NCBI GenBank assembly: GCA_900551915.1
Contig: URXT01000016.1
Coordinates: forward strand, 1-37,103
Source: an uncultured bacterium
GTDB taxonomy: Bacteria > Cyanobacteriota > Vampirovibrionia > Gastranaerophilales > Gastranaerophilaceae
DNA: 37,103 nucleotides
Direction of reading: 5' to 3'
The notes under the pieces were generated by a model that was not told the DNA's origin, did no database searches, and saw nothing but the letters and a program-made list of their open reading frames with translations. Position numbers and translations under genes: made by a program. The number at the start of each line of letters is the position of its first letter. Within the stretch, counting starts at the first letter, position 1. Shown in pieces: positions 9,419 to 16,818 of this stretch.

Positions 9419-9455
9419 ACCTTGTTCAAAAAGTGTTCAAAATCACTTTTAAGGT
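9419..9455 (-). terminator. Possible hairpin terminator after the element 1 transposition operon
   Basis: Inverted repeats ACCTT/AAGGT and AAAAGTG/CACTTTT form a stem-loop in the gap between the transposition genes, which end at 9539, and the methyltransferase operon. The minus-strand sequence after it is only moderately T-rich, so this is a weak terminator call. The rest of the 200-base gap holds the methyltransferase promoter and nothing else I can recognise. Confidence 0.3.
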
Positions 9456-9538
9456 TGTTAAAAATTAAAATAGGTATCTCACTGCCTATCGCATAGTTAA
9501 ATACCAAATAAAGAGTTACTCCAGCCTATAAGAAATTA

Positions 9539-10315
9539 TTATTCTTTAAACATTTTTTCGATATCAAATTGTGAAAAGTTTATATTCCTGAATTTTTCTA
9601 TTTGCTTTTTAGAATATTCTTTATGTATCCAGTTGGACATAGTTTTTGCGGATGTAATCTTTGCCCTGTTAATTTTTATCTTAATTAACCTTTCAAAGCG
9701 TTGAATAGCCAGCTCTCTTGCTTCAACTATTGTATATTGTTTTGTAGACAGATAATATTCTTTAAAGAAATAGTATATCTCTCCGGGTTCTCTGGTTTCA
9801 GAGCTGACAAGATTCACCAATCCATTCTTAGATATTTCATTTTTAAAACGGGTATATTTGGATAGAGATATATTAGCATTTTTTAAAGCAATATCTAATG
9901 CTTTGCCGCTTTTACCTTGGGTTTGTTTTAAAATTTTAAACATATTTTTAATGTTTACCTTAACACTCGGTGGTGCAAAAAAATAATCTACAAAACCATC
10001 CAGTTCATTTATATTTCTTAAAAAGATTTCTTTTGGCTTTTTAACACGAAACGGCAGCATTTTGTGTAAACTCTCATAAGTATTCTCAGACGGAGTGTCT
10101 TTTGCTTTGGATTTATTACTTGCCGGAATATAAGTATATGAATCGCCGTTATCTTTAATAATATGTTTAGATATCATTTTTTCTAAAATAGGAATAATTT
10201 CAATTTTTGATTTTTCCAGTAAAATTTCTAAATCACTCAATGTAAATATACTTAATTTTTTAATAGCCGTTTCAATATTCTTTTCAAGTACGGTTTTCTT
10301 TTGTCTTTGTATCAC
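9539..10315 (-). CDS. Winged-helix accessory protein of the transposition module (element 1)
   Basis: 258 residues from the GTG at 10315, chosen because GGAG lies 7 bases upstream and an earlier TTG start at 10342 would run into the ATPase gene. The N-terminus has a winged-helix pattern: FTLSDLEILLEKSKIEII, then a segment ending in NGDSYTYI. The remainder is basic and helical, with a C-terminal segment containing EYYLSTKQYTIVEARELAIQ. Element 2 has a protein in the same position with the same kind of N-terminal domain but little obvious identity elsewhere. It lacks TniQ-type zinc ligands. The likely role is DNA binding during transposition or its control; this is inferred from position and fold only. 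Confidence 0.65.
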   Translation of the reverse strand: MIQRQKKTVLEKNIETAIKKLSIFTLSDLEILLEKSKIEIIPILEKMISKHIIKDNGDSYTYIPASNKSKAKDTPSENTYESLHKMLPFRVKKPKEIFLRNINELDGFVDYFFAPPSVKVNIKNMFKILKQTQGKSGKALDIALKNANISLSKYTRFKNEISKNGLVNLVSSETREPGEIYYFFKEYYLSTKQYTIVEARELAIQRFERLIKIKINRAKITSAKTMSNWIHKEYSKKQIEKFRNINFSQFDIEKMFKE

Positions 10316-10316
10316 T

Positions 10317-10991
10317 TTACAACTCCAGATCTTGTTTTGCAATTCGCTTATACCCGTTTGTTTCAGCCAATTCTTCTATCTTTAAAATAGATATGACGAT
10401 TTGCCGCAAACGATTTCCATTTTTTGCAATTATTTCAATTACATCGTCATCGACCGGTACTTCACACAACGTAGTAACAATCTTTCTCACATCCTCTAAA
10501 TCAAATGGTTCAAATTTATAAATACCTAAGAGCCTATCATATAAATGTTTGTATCTTTTAAGTTTTTTATCTGCTGCACCCATTCCAACTAATAAAACGG
10601 GAATCCCTGTTCTGTCGTGTAAATCCCTAACCGTTTCAATCGCTCTTGTAGAATCTACTAAGTAATCAACTTCATCAACGATTAAAATTTGGGGATGTTC
10701 AATTAATTTAGTTACAGCTTGTTCAAATAATTCATACGCTCTTTTCTTGGGTTCTTCTCCAAGTTCTGTCACAAGTGTTTTAAGAAACCAAATTCTTGAC
10801 ATGCCGTTAGCCGCTGTTACTAAAACCGCATCTTGTTTCAAACTCCACCATAAAATAGTATTTGTTTTGCCAAGTCCCGGTTCTCCATACACAAGTCCGA
10901 TTTTTGGAACATTACTTTTTGCATTTTTCAATTTTTCTGCAAGAGCAACAAAGGCTCTTACGTTTTTAGTTTTTACAAATATTCTCTTCAT
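10317..10991 (-). CDS. MuB-like AAA+ ATPase, target-selection partner of the transposase (element 1)
   Basis: 224 residues. Walker A is GEPGLGKT (about residues 37-44), Walker B is ILIVDEVDYL (about 100-109), and a sensor-1-like VLLVGMG and a C-terminal lid containing NRLRQIV follow. MuB and TniB relatives bind target DNA as filaments and recruit and stimulate the transposase. It lies 12 bases downstream of the transposase and is followed after one base by the accessory gene, so the three form an operon. It is shorter than phage MuB (about 310 residues), lacking an extended N-terminal DNA-binding region. Confidence 0.9.
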   Translation of the reverse strand: MKRIFVKTKNVRAFVALAEKLKNAKSNVPKIGLVYGEPGLGKTNTILWWSLKQDAVLVTAANGMSRIWFLKTLVTELGEEPKKRAYELFEQAVTKLIEHPQILIVDEVDYLVDSTRAIETVRDLHDRTGIPVLLVGMGAADKKLKRYKHLYDRLLGIYKFEPFDLEDVRKIVTTLCEVPVDDDVIEIIAKNGNRLRQIVISILKIEELAETNGYKRIAKQDLEL

Positions 10992-11003
10992 TTATTACTC
11001 CTT

Positions 11004-12938
11004 TTAATCCTCAAATCCGTATAACAATTTATATTCGGTAGATTTTTTATAATTCTCCAGCCAAATATGTTCTTCTTCCGTAAGTTCCGGCTTATCCTTT
11101 AGGTAATCATATCTTTCATATTTGTTATGAAATACAATTTTTTCAGGGGGGATTTCTTCATCTTTTAAACTTTCAAGCAACAGTTTTTTATCTTCGATAG
11201 GCTTATAAATCACCGGTTCCTGTTCATTTAATAGGTGCAAATAAACTTTTTCACGCTTTAATTCTTTTAAATATTGTTTTACTGTTTGTTTTTCCAATTC
11301 TTTTTGTTGTTTTAATCTCTGTTTAAGTTCTTCTACATCTTTTGCCTCGCCGGTATAATTGGCAAGAGGATGAATTGGCTCAAGCCTATCCGCAATACAA
11401 AGAAATTCTCCCTTAATCGTATAAACCTTTATTGACGATAAATCAAACAGACTATATTTTATAACAACTTGTGTTTTCAAGCCGTATAAGCATTCATGAA
11501 AATAATCTGATTTTAAAAATCTTATTCCGTTCCTGCCAATATTTTTGATGACAGTCACCATCATTAAATCATCCAACTCTGAAATATCAACACCTTTCCC
11601 TTTCCCTGCCTCAAGAACCTCTCCGATTGTTAAGCCTTCAACATTTGGGCAGGGTTGAGCATAATGAAAATTTAACATCCATCGAGTTATATAATTTATA
11701 ACCTCATTCAGCGTTGGAACGTATTTATTATGAATTTCATTGTGGAATTTTTCATTCCTCTTCTTATAAGCAGGTTTGTTATCAATATTAGAACCTACAA
11801 ATGAGGGTAGTATCCGCTCAAAACTATCCTGCATTTCTCTAAAAAATCTCTCTATCGGTTTAGCCTTAGCATTATATGGTTTTGCAAAAATTGGAGTAAT
11901 TCCTAATTTTATAAATAAACCGCTAGCAGGATTATTATCTGTAAAATAGTCTGCTTTATATGCTTTTCCATTATCTTGATAAACAAATTTAGGGTACTTA
12001 CCTAACGTTATAATTGAATTTCTTAATGCTGAAGCAATACACTGGGTATTTTCTTCAAGCATAACTTCAAAGCCGACCATTGCACCGGATTTCCAATCTT
12101 GATAAGCGTTAATTGTCGGTCGGCATGGCTTTCCGGTAAACGGATTTATAACTTCAAATGCGAGTCTGTGACCGTCGCCAATTAAAACATCTCCGACATT
12201 TAATTTTAAAATATCTCTTTCTATATATGGTATGACTTTATCTCTTAGTGCCTTTGCCCCCTCTCTCGCAAATACCCACATGTCATAATGCTCTTGTTTG
12301 TATTTTGAAACAAATCTTCGATAAGTCATTTCACTGGCAAATTTAGTTATTCCTTGTTGAGATAAAATGTGTTTTGTCAGTTTGATAGCCTTGCCTATAT
12401 TTGGCTGATTAGGATTTAACAAAATTTTTAGTACTGTTTCTTTTTCTTTCTCCGAAAAACTTTCATTATAAGAGTGCGGTTTATATTTTGGAGCTAAGGA
12501 TTCCCAATTGTCGCCGTTTTCTTTAAGGGTTTTATCCCATCGCAATATTGTTGAAATACTAATTTTATTCAAATTTTCATAAGAAAATTCTTTTGAAGTC
12601 ATTGTATTATAGATACTAATAAATTCTTTAACAGCATCAACTTTCTTGCCTCTATAATTAATACAAAACTTTCGCCATTGCATTACAATATCAAATTTAG
12701 TCAATGCCCGTTTTTTACTTTTTTCACTTATTGGAATTTCATAATTAGAATTATTAGTCTTTGGAGTATATAGGTTATTTATTTTTTCTTGCAATTCTTC
12801 TTCAACTGACGCAACCAATACTTCATATCTTTGACAAACCTTGTGTCCTTTATATTTACCGCTGATAATAGCTTTTCTAATTGCTCTATCTGATACTCCC
12901 TTAATTTTTGCCAGTTCTGTTGCTCTAATCCACTCCAT
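11004..12938 (-). CDS. MuA-like DDE transposase (element 1)
   Basis: 644 residues, close to phage MuA (663). The N-terminus is a Mu-type DNA-binding helix-turn-helix (WIRATELAKIKGVSDRAI). The RNase H-fold core shows the first aspartate in VLIGDGHRLAF (about residue 255), the second in VYQDNGKAYKA (about 322) and the glutamate in KPIERFFREM (about 364), so the catalytic triad is complete. A beta-barrel and a lysine/glutamate-rich C-terminal tail follow, as in MuA, where the tail contacts MuB. The ATG is preceded by AGGAGAG. It is transcribed away from the right end into the ATPase gene. It should bind the CAGTTTG repeats at both ends and carry out strand transfer. Confidence 0.93.
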   Translation of the reverse strand: MEWIRATELAKIKGVSDRAIRKAIISGKYKGHKVCQRYEVLVASVEEELQEKINNLYTPKTNNSNYEIPISEKSKKRALTKFDIVMQWRKFCINYRGKKVDAVKEFISIYNTMTSKEFSYENLNKISISTILRWDKTLKENGDNWESLAPKYKPHSYNESFSEKEKETVLKILLNPNQPNIGKAIKLTKHILSQQGITKFASEMTYRRFVSKYKQEHYDMWVFAREGAKALRDKVIPYIERDILKLNVGDVLIGDGHRLAFEVINPFTGKPCRPTINAYQDWKSGAMVGFEVMLEENTQCIASALRNSIITLGKYPKFVYQDNGKAYKADYFTDNNPASGLFIKLGITPIFAKPYNAKAKPIERFFREMQDSFERILPSFVGSNIDNKPAYKKRNEKFHNEIHNKYVPTLNEVINYITRWMLNFHYAQPCPNVEGLTIGEVLEAGKGKGVDISELDDLMMVTVIKNIGRNGIRFLKSDYFHECLYGLKTQVVIKYSLFDLSSIKVYTIKGEFLCIADRLEPIHPLANYTGEAKDVEELKQRLKQQKELEKQTVKQYLKELKREKVYLHLLNEQEPVIYKPIEDKKLLLESLKDEEIPPEKIVFHNKYERYDYLKDKPELTEEEHIWLENYKKSTEYKLLYGFED

Positions 12939-13111
12939 TATACTCTCCTATATTTCAATAAATTGTATTAAATTATAATTTTTATGGATTAATCAAGAGA
13001 GCGTTTATATTGTATAGCTCAATGTAATATAATAGTGGAATAATATACATGATTATTCTAAAGTTTTGTTATAATTTTTCTTCGATATATAGTTATTCAG
13101 AAATTTACATG

Positions 13112-13117
13112 TATAAT
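13112..13117 (+). promoter_or_regulatory. -10 element positioned for a leaderless transcript of the Mor-like gene
   Basis: TATAAT ends 6 bases before the ATG at 13124 and no Shine-Dalgarno sequence lies between them, so the transcript probably starts at or next to the start codon. The same spacing (TAATAT, 6 bases, ATG) occurs at 36278-36290 in element 2. Confidence 0.5.
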
Positions 13118-13123
13118 TAGTTT

Positions 13124-13423
13124 ATGTACCAAAATGAACCGGAATGGGCTAAATATATTACAGAAGAATCTATTGAAGACTATGGATTGTTAGACTTAAT
13201 CTCCATAATTGGCTTTGAAGCAACTAAAAAGCTTATGATTCATTATGCCGGAAATACCATTACAATACCAAAATCTGCAAATACAAAATATAAACATCAG
13301 TATGTTTTAGATCATTATGACGGGACTAAAATGTCAAGAATAAAAACAGCTCTTGCTTGTCAAATTACAGAAAATTACATTTTTAAAATTATGAAAATGT
13401 ATAAAGATAAAAAAGCTATTTAG
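13124..13423 (+). CDS. Mor-family transcription activator (Mu middle-operon regulator relative)
   Basis: 99 residues. The segment LLDLISIIGFEATKKLMIHY, followed by the GG-like turn and TITIPKS, matches the Mor/C dimerisation domain pattern (IG-eAa-kLi...iyIPk). The C-terminal part has a basic helix-turn-helix-like stretch ending in the NYIFKIMKMY helix. In phage Mu, Mor activates the middle promoter that leads to late virion genes. Here no virion genes follow; the gene points at the transposon right end. It may be a phage relic or a regulator of the transposition or cargo operons. It diverges from the transposase gene across a 185-base AT-rich promoter region. Confidence 0.75.
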   Translation: MYQNEPEWAKYITEESIEDYGLLDLISIIGFEATKKLMIHYAGNTITIPKSANTKYKHQYVLDHYDGTKMSRIKTALACQITENYIFKIMKMYKDKKAI

Positions 13424-13440
13424 AATGTCCGAAGTCTAAG

Positions 13441-13996
13441 GTTCCGCAAAATTGGTTCCGCAGATTTGCAAAATTAATATTTTCTCTGTGAAATTCTCAA
13501 ATTTGATGTTATTTTTAAAATTTACACTGTAATTATTGTCAGTATTAGACTTTGCTCAATTTTATACTTAGCGATTTTATTGAATTTGAGGCATAAAAGT
13601 TCCGCAAATATAAGTTCCGAAAAAATTCAAACATATATAATATCTGCTTCCGACCTATTCTGTCTAAAATTCCGACCTGTCAGTTTGTATTCATTTTATA
13701 TGTTATTTTACAGAAAAATTTTCCGACCTTAAAAAAAAATTTACCGACCTTTTTGAAAATGGACTTGCCGAAAAAAATCAATCTGTCCGTTAAAAATCAA
13801 ATTGGGTGTAACACACCGCTATTATTGGGTTTAAATGGTAAAATCAAACTGTCTGTTTTTTCCCAAAAAAGTCCGTTTTCGTCCAGTTTGATTTTTCGAA
13901 AATCACCAAACTTCCGACGGCTAAAATATAGTAAAATCAGGGGTTTATGCCTTAAAAATCAAACTGTCTGTTATAATCAAACTGGACGTTTAAATA
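13441..13996. repeat. Right end of element 1: arrays of short repeats and transposase sites
   Basis: No gene here. From the inside outward there are GTTCCGCA copies (13441, 13455, 13599) and a GTTCCGA (13614). Then TTCCGACCT recurs at 13648, 13670 and 13721, with the variant TTACCGACCT at 13741. Then come several transposase cores: AAAAATCAATCTGTCCGTT near 13773, AAAAATCAAATTGGG near 13793, AAATCAAACTGTCTGTT at 13841, an inverted CCAGTTTGATTTTT near 13884, CAAACTG at 13960 and the terminal CAAACTG at 13978. The outer pair is 18 bases apart, against 22 at the left end. From 13741 onward it is close to the end of element 2. The last two bases of the tip are at 37032-37033. Confidence 0.85.
13992..13996. 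repeat. Left copy of the 5-bp target-site duplication (AAATA) of element 2
   Basis: AAATA directly precedes the TGT tip of element 2 and is also part of the right tip of element 1 (TTTAAATA followed originally by CA). The same five bases follow the right tip of element 2 at 37027-37031, then the missing CA of element 1. Confidence 0.85.
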
Positions 13997-14047
13997 TGTA
14001 AATGAACACTCAGTTTGATTTCTTTTAACAGACAGTTTGATTTTTTT
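13997..14047. repeat. Left end of element 2 with two transposase sites
   Basis: TGT tip at 13997, first core CAGTTTGATT at 14011, second core AACAGACAGTTTGATTTTT with CAGTTTG at 14033-14039. The second core is the exact reverse complement of the AAAAATCAAACTGTCTGTT sites in both right ends, so these are terminal inverted repeats. Confidence 0.85.
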
Positions 14048-14072
14048 AGGCAACTTATAAAAAAATATAAGT

Positions 14073-14098
14073 ATAAAAAAGGAGCATTTCTGCTCCTG
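14073..14098 (-). terminator. Rho-independent terminator of the LuxR-like gene
   Basis: On the minus strand GGAGCA, a loop of AGAAA-type sequence and TGCTCC form a tight stem followed by TTTTTTATA. It lies about 30 bases after the stop codon of the 14125-14973 gene and insulates the transposon left end from that transcript. Confidence 0.8.
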
Positions 14099-14124
14099 TG
14101 ACATCAATGAATTAATAATATAAT

Positions 14125-14973
14125 TTAATCACAAATAATTTGGTGTAAATTTTTAATTTCATGCAACATACTCTCAACTGTAGATTTTTGCCAAACCTTA
14201 GGTTTTAACAATAAAATTCTAAATATTACCTGCGTAAGATTATTTACATGAAATTTCCCTGGTAAACTAATTAATATTTTATCAAGATAATTATAAGTAA
14301 GTTCGTTAAGCGGTAAGTTCAAAAATTCTAGTATTTCTTCATCACTGTATCCTGCCAAAAGTGATGCTATTATTTTACACTCATCCGTATTTAGTTTCTC
14401 TATAGGTTTAAATTTGTTAATTTTACTCCAGTAATTAAGAAGATGAAATTTTAATACAATATTTCGGTCACATTCAAATTTTATTATATCGTTGCATAGT
14501 TCAGAAATAACATTAAATATTAATATGTTAATTATTCTTTCTAATTCAAATATAGCTTTTTTCGCAACCTCTAAATCGTCTGGGGAATTATATTTACTAT
14601 CAAAAATAGCACAACAATAGATTTGTTTTTCGATAAAGTAATTAAACTTTTTATAATTAGGCTTATTTCCGAGATTGTATTTAAAATTATTATAAAGCTC
14701 ATTGTAAGAAGTATTGTTATCTTTTTGAGATATTATTTCTGAGAAATCTTCTAATATAAAATTTGGTGTTTTTTGTAAATATGAGATTAAGGTAACAAGT
14801 CCTGCAAAATTTCTATCCAACTTTAAGTCTAACATTTTATGTAAATCTGGTTCAGTAATTTCTATATCCTTATCTTCAAGATCTAACAACCACTTCATAA
14901 CGTAAATTTTCTCAAGCCTTGTTTCAAAATTTTGAACATTAGGACACATAGTAGATATTGGCATATTCACCAC
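14125..14973 (-). CDS. Putative regulator with LuxR-type C-terminal helix-turn-helix
   Basis: 282 residues. The C-terminal 70 residues match the LuxR/GerE pattern: LNTDECKIIASLLAGYSDEE, then ILEFLNLPLNELTYNYLDKI and a closing helix after FHVNNL. The N-terminal 200 residues are helical and asparagine/lysine-rich and do not resemble a receiver or other sensor domain that I recognise. The start at 14973 has AGGTGG nearby. It is the first cargo gene inside the left end, has its own terminator and diverges from the XRE gene at 15169. The DNA-binding call is from the pattern; the signal and targets are unknown. Confidence 0.55.
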   Translation of the reverse strand: MVNMPISTMCPNVQNFETRLEKIYVMKWLLDLEDKDIEITEPDLHKMLDLKLDRNFAGLVTLISYLQKTPNFILEDFSEIISQKDNNTSYNELYNNFKYNLGNKPNYKKFNYFIEKQIYCCAIFDSKYNSPDDLEVAKKAIFELERIINILIFNVISELCNDIIKFECDRNIVLKFHLLNYWSKINKFKPIEKLNTDECKIIASLLAGYSDEEILEFLNLPLNELTYNYLDKILISLPGKFHVNNLTQVIFRILLLKPKVWQKSTVESMLHEIKNLHQIICD

Positions 14974-15095
14974 CTTTCTAATTTAAAATTAATTAATTTT
15001 GTTTTAAGATATTTGAATATATTTAAAACTCTCTTTTCTAAAGTTTAATAATAGAGAGTTTAATTTTTTCATGCAATTAGCCGATTGGGCTATTT

Positions 15096-15122
15096 ACTAA
15101 TTATTAGTTAGTGTTAACTAAC
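15096..15122. promoter_or_regulatory. Overlapping palindromes, probable operator for an XRE regulator
   Basis: A perfect palindrome ACTAATTATTAGT (15096-15108) overlaps a second inverted repeat GTTAG/CTAAC (15107-15122, 6-base spacer). They lie about 35-60 bases upstream of the -10 TATAAT at 15155 of the XRE gene at 15169, in the 195-base divergent region. A third inverted repeat, AAACTCTC/GAGAGTTT (15026-15061), lies on the LuxR-like gene side. Which protein binds them is not shown. Confidence 0.5.
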
Positions 15123-15168
15123 GTGTTGTCTATCGTTATAAATTATGCATTAGATATAATTTATTAAT

Positions 15169-15516
15169 ATGGAATTGAAAAACTTGTTTGGCAAAAAACT
15201 AAAGAAACTCAGGGAAGCAAAAGGGTTAACTCAACAAGAATTAGCTGAATTATGTGATATGCAAACAAATTCCATCACTTTAATTGAGATAGGAGAAAGA
15301 GCTGCATCTTTTGCAACAATTGAAATCCTTGCTAAAACGTTAGGTGTTAATTATTATGACCTATTCAATTTTGACTGTGGAGATGGGATAGAGCCTTCAA
15401 AACAGAACCTTTTAGATTATTTGAACAATGAATTAAAAACTTTTGATGAACCCCTATTACAGCACATGATTCATTATTCTAGATTAGCTAAAGAACTATA
15501 TGCATCAAAAGAATAA
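15169..15516 (+). CDS. XRE-family helix-turn-helix regulator
   Basis: 115 residues. Classic XRE/Cro-CI domain at residues 8-60: LFGKKLKKLREAKGLTQQEL, then a turn into an ITLIEIGERAAS recognition region and LAKTLGVNYYDLF. The C-terminal 50 residues may dimerise. TATAAT at 15155-15160 lies 8 bases before the ATG with no ribosome binding site, suggesting a leaderless transcript. It converges with the next XRE gene, whose stop codon lies 5 bases away. It is probably a controller of the restriction cargo or of itself through the palindromes upstream. Confidence 0.85.
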   Translation: MELKNLFGKKLKKLREAKGLTQQELAELCDMQTNSITLIEIGERAASFATIEILAKTLGVNYYDLFNFDCGDGIEPSKQNLLDYLNNELKTFDEPLLQHMIHYSRLAKELYASKE

Positions 15517-15520
15517 ACTT

Positions 15521-15880
15521 TTAAGATTTTTTTTCTGTTTTAAAACATTGAACTAACTTGAATGCAATCTCTCTGTCTTTATAATCAAGATCTTTGAATG
15601 CTTCAGAGGCTAAAAATAGTAACTGCTTGTCTTGTATATCGTATGTATTTTCATCAAAAGTAAAAATGTAAGCAAGCGGAATTTCAAGAGCTATCGCAAT
15701 TTTAATCACAACGTTAAAAGATGGGTTATTGACTCCGATTTCAATACAGGATAATGTTTGAGATGCTATGCCTGCAAGATGAGCAAGTTCTCTTTGAGTG
15801 AGACCTTTGGATTTTCTGTATTTTGCTATATTTGCGCCAATTTTCTTTTTATAATCGCTGACACTTGGAGAGTCTGTCAT
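15521..15880 (-). CDS. XRE-family helix-turn-helix regulator, second of a coupled pair
   Basis: 119 residues. XRE domain at residues 10-65 with IGANIAKYRKSKGLTQRELA, SQTLSCIEIGVNNPSF and ALEIPLAYIF. Its ATG overlaps the stop of the upstream XRE gene by four bases (ATGA type), so the two are translationally coupled. The C-terminus (EAFKDLDYKDREIAFKLVQC) is a short helical tail, a common layout for small controller proteins. No effector domain is present. Confidence 0.85.
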   Translation of the reverse strand: MTDSPSVSDYKKKIGANIAKYRKSKGLTQRELAHLAGIASQTLSCIEIGVNNPSFNVVIKIAIALEIPLAYIFTFDENTYDIQDKQLLFLASEAFKDLDYKDREIAFKLVQCFKTEKKS

Positions 15881-16203
15881 TTTCTAGTCTCCAAATGTGC
15901 ATCTATAACTCTGACATAGAATTGCAAATCATTTAAGGATGCTTCATTTAACTTTTTATCAATGTAAGTTCTTAATTCATCTCTGGTTTTAATATAATCA
16001 AAATCAAATAAATCTTTAATATTACAATCTAAGACTTTGACAAATTTTTCAATATTTTCTTTTAAAGGAAATCTAGCACCACATTCAATTCTAGAGATAG
16101 TTTTTACATCAAGAGCAGTCATATCAGCTAATTGGGCTTGAGTTAAACCTTTAGCTTTTCTTATTTCTTGTAATCTTATACCAAAGTCTCTAGTAATATC
16201 CAT
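15877..16203 (-). CDS. XRE-family helix-turn-helix regulator, first of a coupled pair
   Basis: 108 residues from the ATG at 16203. A longer frame starting at 16248 is possible, but TATAAT on the minus strand (16213-16218) ends 9 bases before 16203, which would place the transcript start inside the longer version. The XRE domain covers residues 1-60: FGIRLQEIRKAKGLTQAQLA, KTISRIECGARFPL and VKVLDCNIKDLF. A helical tail of about 40 residues follows. The gene diverges from the thermonuclease/type III restriction operon, so it is well placed to control that operon, as C proteins do for restriction systems. Confidence 0.8.
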   Translation of the reverse strand: MDITRDFGIRLQEIRKAKGLTQAQLADMTALDVKTISRIECGARFPLKENIEKFVKVLDCNIKDLFDFDYIKTRDELRTYIDKKLNEASLNDLQFYVRVIDAHLETRK

Positions 16204-16340
16204 ATTATTGTCATTATAGGAATAATAAATAAATTTAATAACCGCCAACGGCGTACCGATTTTGTGGCAATATTACCTTGACTGACGTATAATAAATAAA
16301 AAACTGGACATTATCGGATTACAATTAAAGGAAATAAAAA

Positions 16341-16793
16341 ATGAAAAAATCTATTTACATAGCAATTATAATGGGGATTTTAATCTGTGTTATAACCGTA
16401 TTTGGATATAATAAATATAATCAATATGCAACTCAAAAGGTCGACCTTGTTAGAGTTGTAGACGGAGACACAGTTGTTGTTTCAAATTTTTTGCATCAGG
16501 ATTTATATATCCGCCTTGTTGGCATTGATTGTTTAGAAACTTCCGCAATACATCGGGCTTATAAACAAGCCTATGAGAATAAAATTTCAATAGATGAAGT
16601 TTTAAAAAGAGGACAGGAATCAACCAATATATTAAATAAATTTTTAGAGCAAAATAAGGAACAGTTAGTTTTAGAAGCTCAAGGATTAGATAAATACAAC
16701 AGGATTTTAGGAATTATTTATGCAGGTAAAACCAATATAAATGATTATATGGTTGAAAAAGGAAAATGTTCAGTATTTCTATATGATGAATAA
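16341..16793 (+). CDS. Membrane-anchored or secreted thermonuclease (SNase fold)
   Basis: 150 residues. Residues 1-23 are a signal or anchor segment (MKKS then IYIAIIMGILICVITVFG) with no clear signal peptidase site. The SNase domain follows: VVDGDTVVV, the catalytic arginine in YIRLVGIDCLET and the glutamate in the same ET, and the second arginine in DKYNRILGIIY. All staphylococcal-nuclease-type catalytic residues appear present. Members cleave DNA or RNA in a calcium-dependent way, usually outside the cytoplasm. It opens the operon and is separated from the SNF2 gene by 25 bases. Upstream are AAAGGA and a -10-like TATAAT at 16288. Confidence 0.88.
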   Translation: MKKSIYIAIIMGILICVITVFGYNKYNQYATQKVDLVRVVDGDTVVVSNFLHQDLYIRLVGIDCLETSAIHRAYKQAYENKISIDEVLKRGQESTNILNKFLEQNKEQLVLEAQGLDKYNRILGIIYAGKTNINDYMVEKGKCSVFLYDE

Positions 16794-16818
16794 TTTTATG
16801 CTAAAATCAGCATGAAGT

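Larger units (their letters stand above)
1529..13996. mobile_element. Element 1: Mu-type transposon carrying a methyltransferase/helicase/GIY-YIG defence operon
   Basis: The left tip TGTAAAGTAACACT is followed by TAGTTTG at 1543. The right end ends TTTAAATA at 13996, and its last two bases (CA) are displaced to 37032-37033 by insertion of element 2. The original length was therefore about 12.47 kb. In order it holds the left end, a five-gene cargo operon, a winged-helix accessory gene, a MuB-like ATPase, a MuA-like transposase, a Mor-like activator and a right end of about 0.55 kb with many repeats. No virion genes remain. The 5 bp before the left tip (GTTTT) do not match the 5 bp after the right tip (ACGGC, 37034-37038), so no target duplication is visible for this element. 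Confidence 0.85.

Noticed and set aside
9539..12938. Tn7-like or CRISPR-associated transposon
   Set aside because: No TniQ, TnsA, Cas gene or CRISPR array is visible. Single-protein DDE transposase with MuB-like ATPase and a Mor homologue fits Mu better.
13753..14001. 82-codon ORF over the right end of element 1, with a similar ORF at 36781-37041
   Set aside because: Both cover transposase-binding repeats. Most base differences between the two copies change the amino acid, so there is no sign of protein-level selection.
15026..15061. AAACTCTC/GAGAGTTT hairpin followed by T-run as a terminator
   Set aside because: No gene is transcribed on the plus strand into it, the loop is about 20 bases, and it lies in a divergent promoter region; an operator is more likely.
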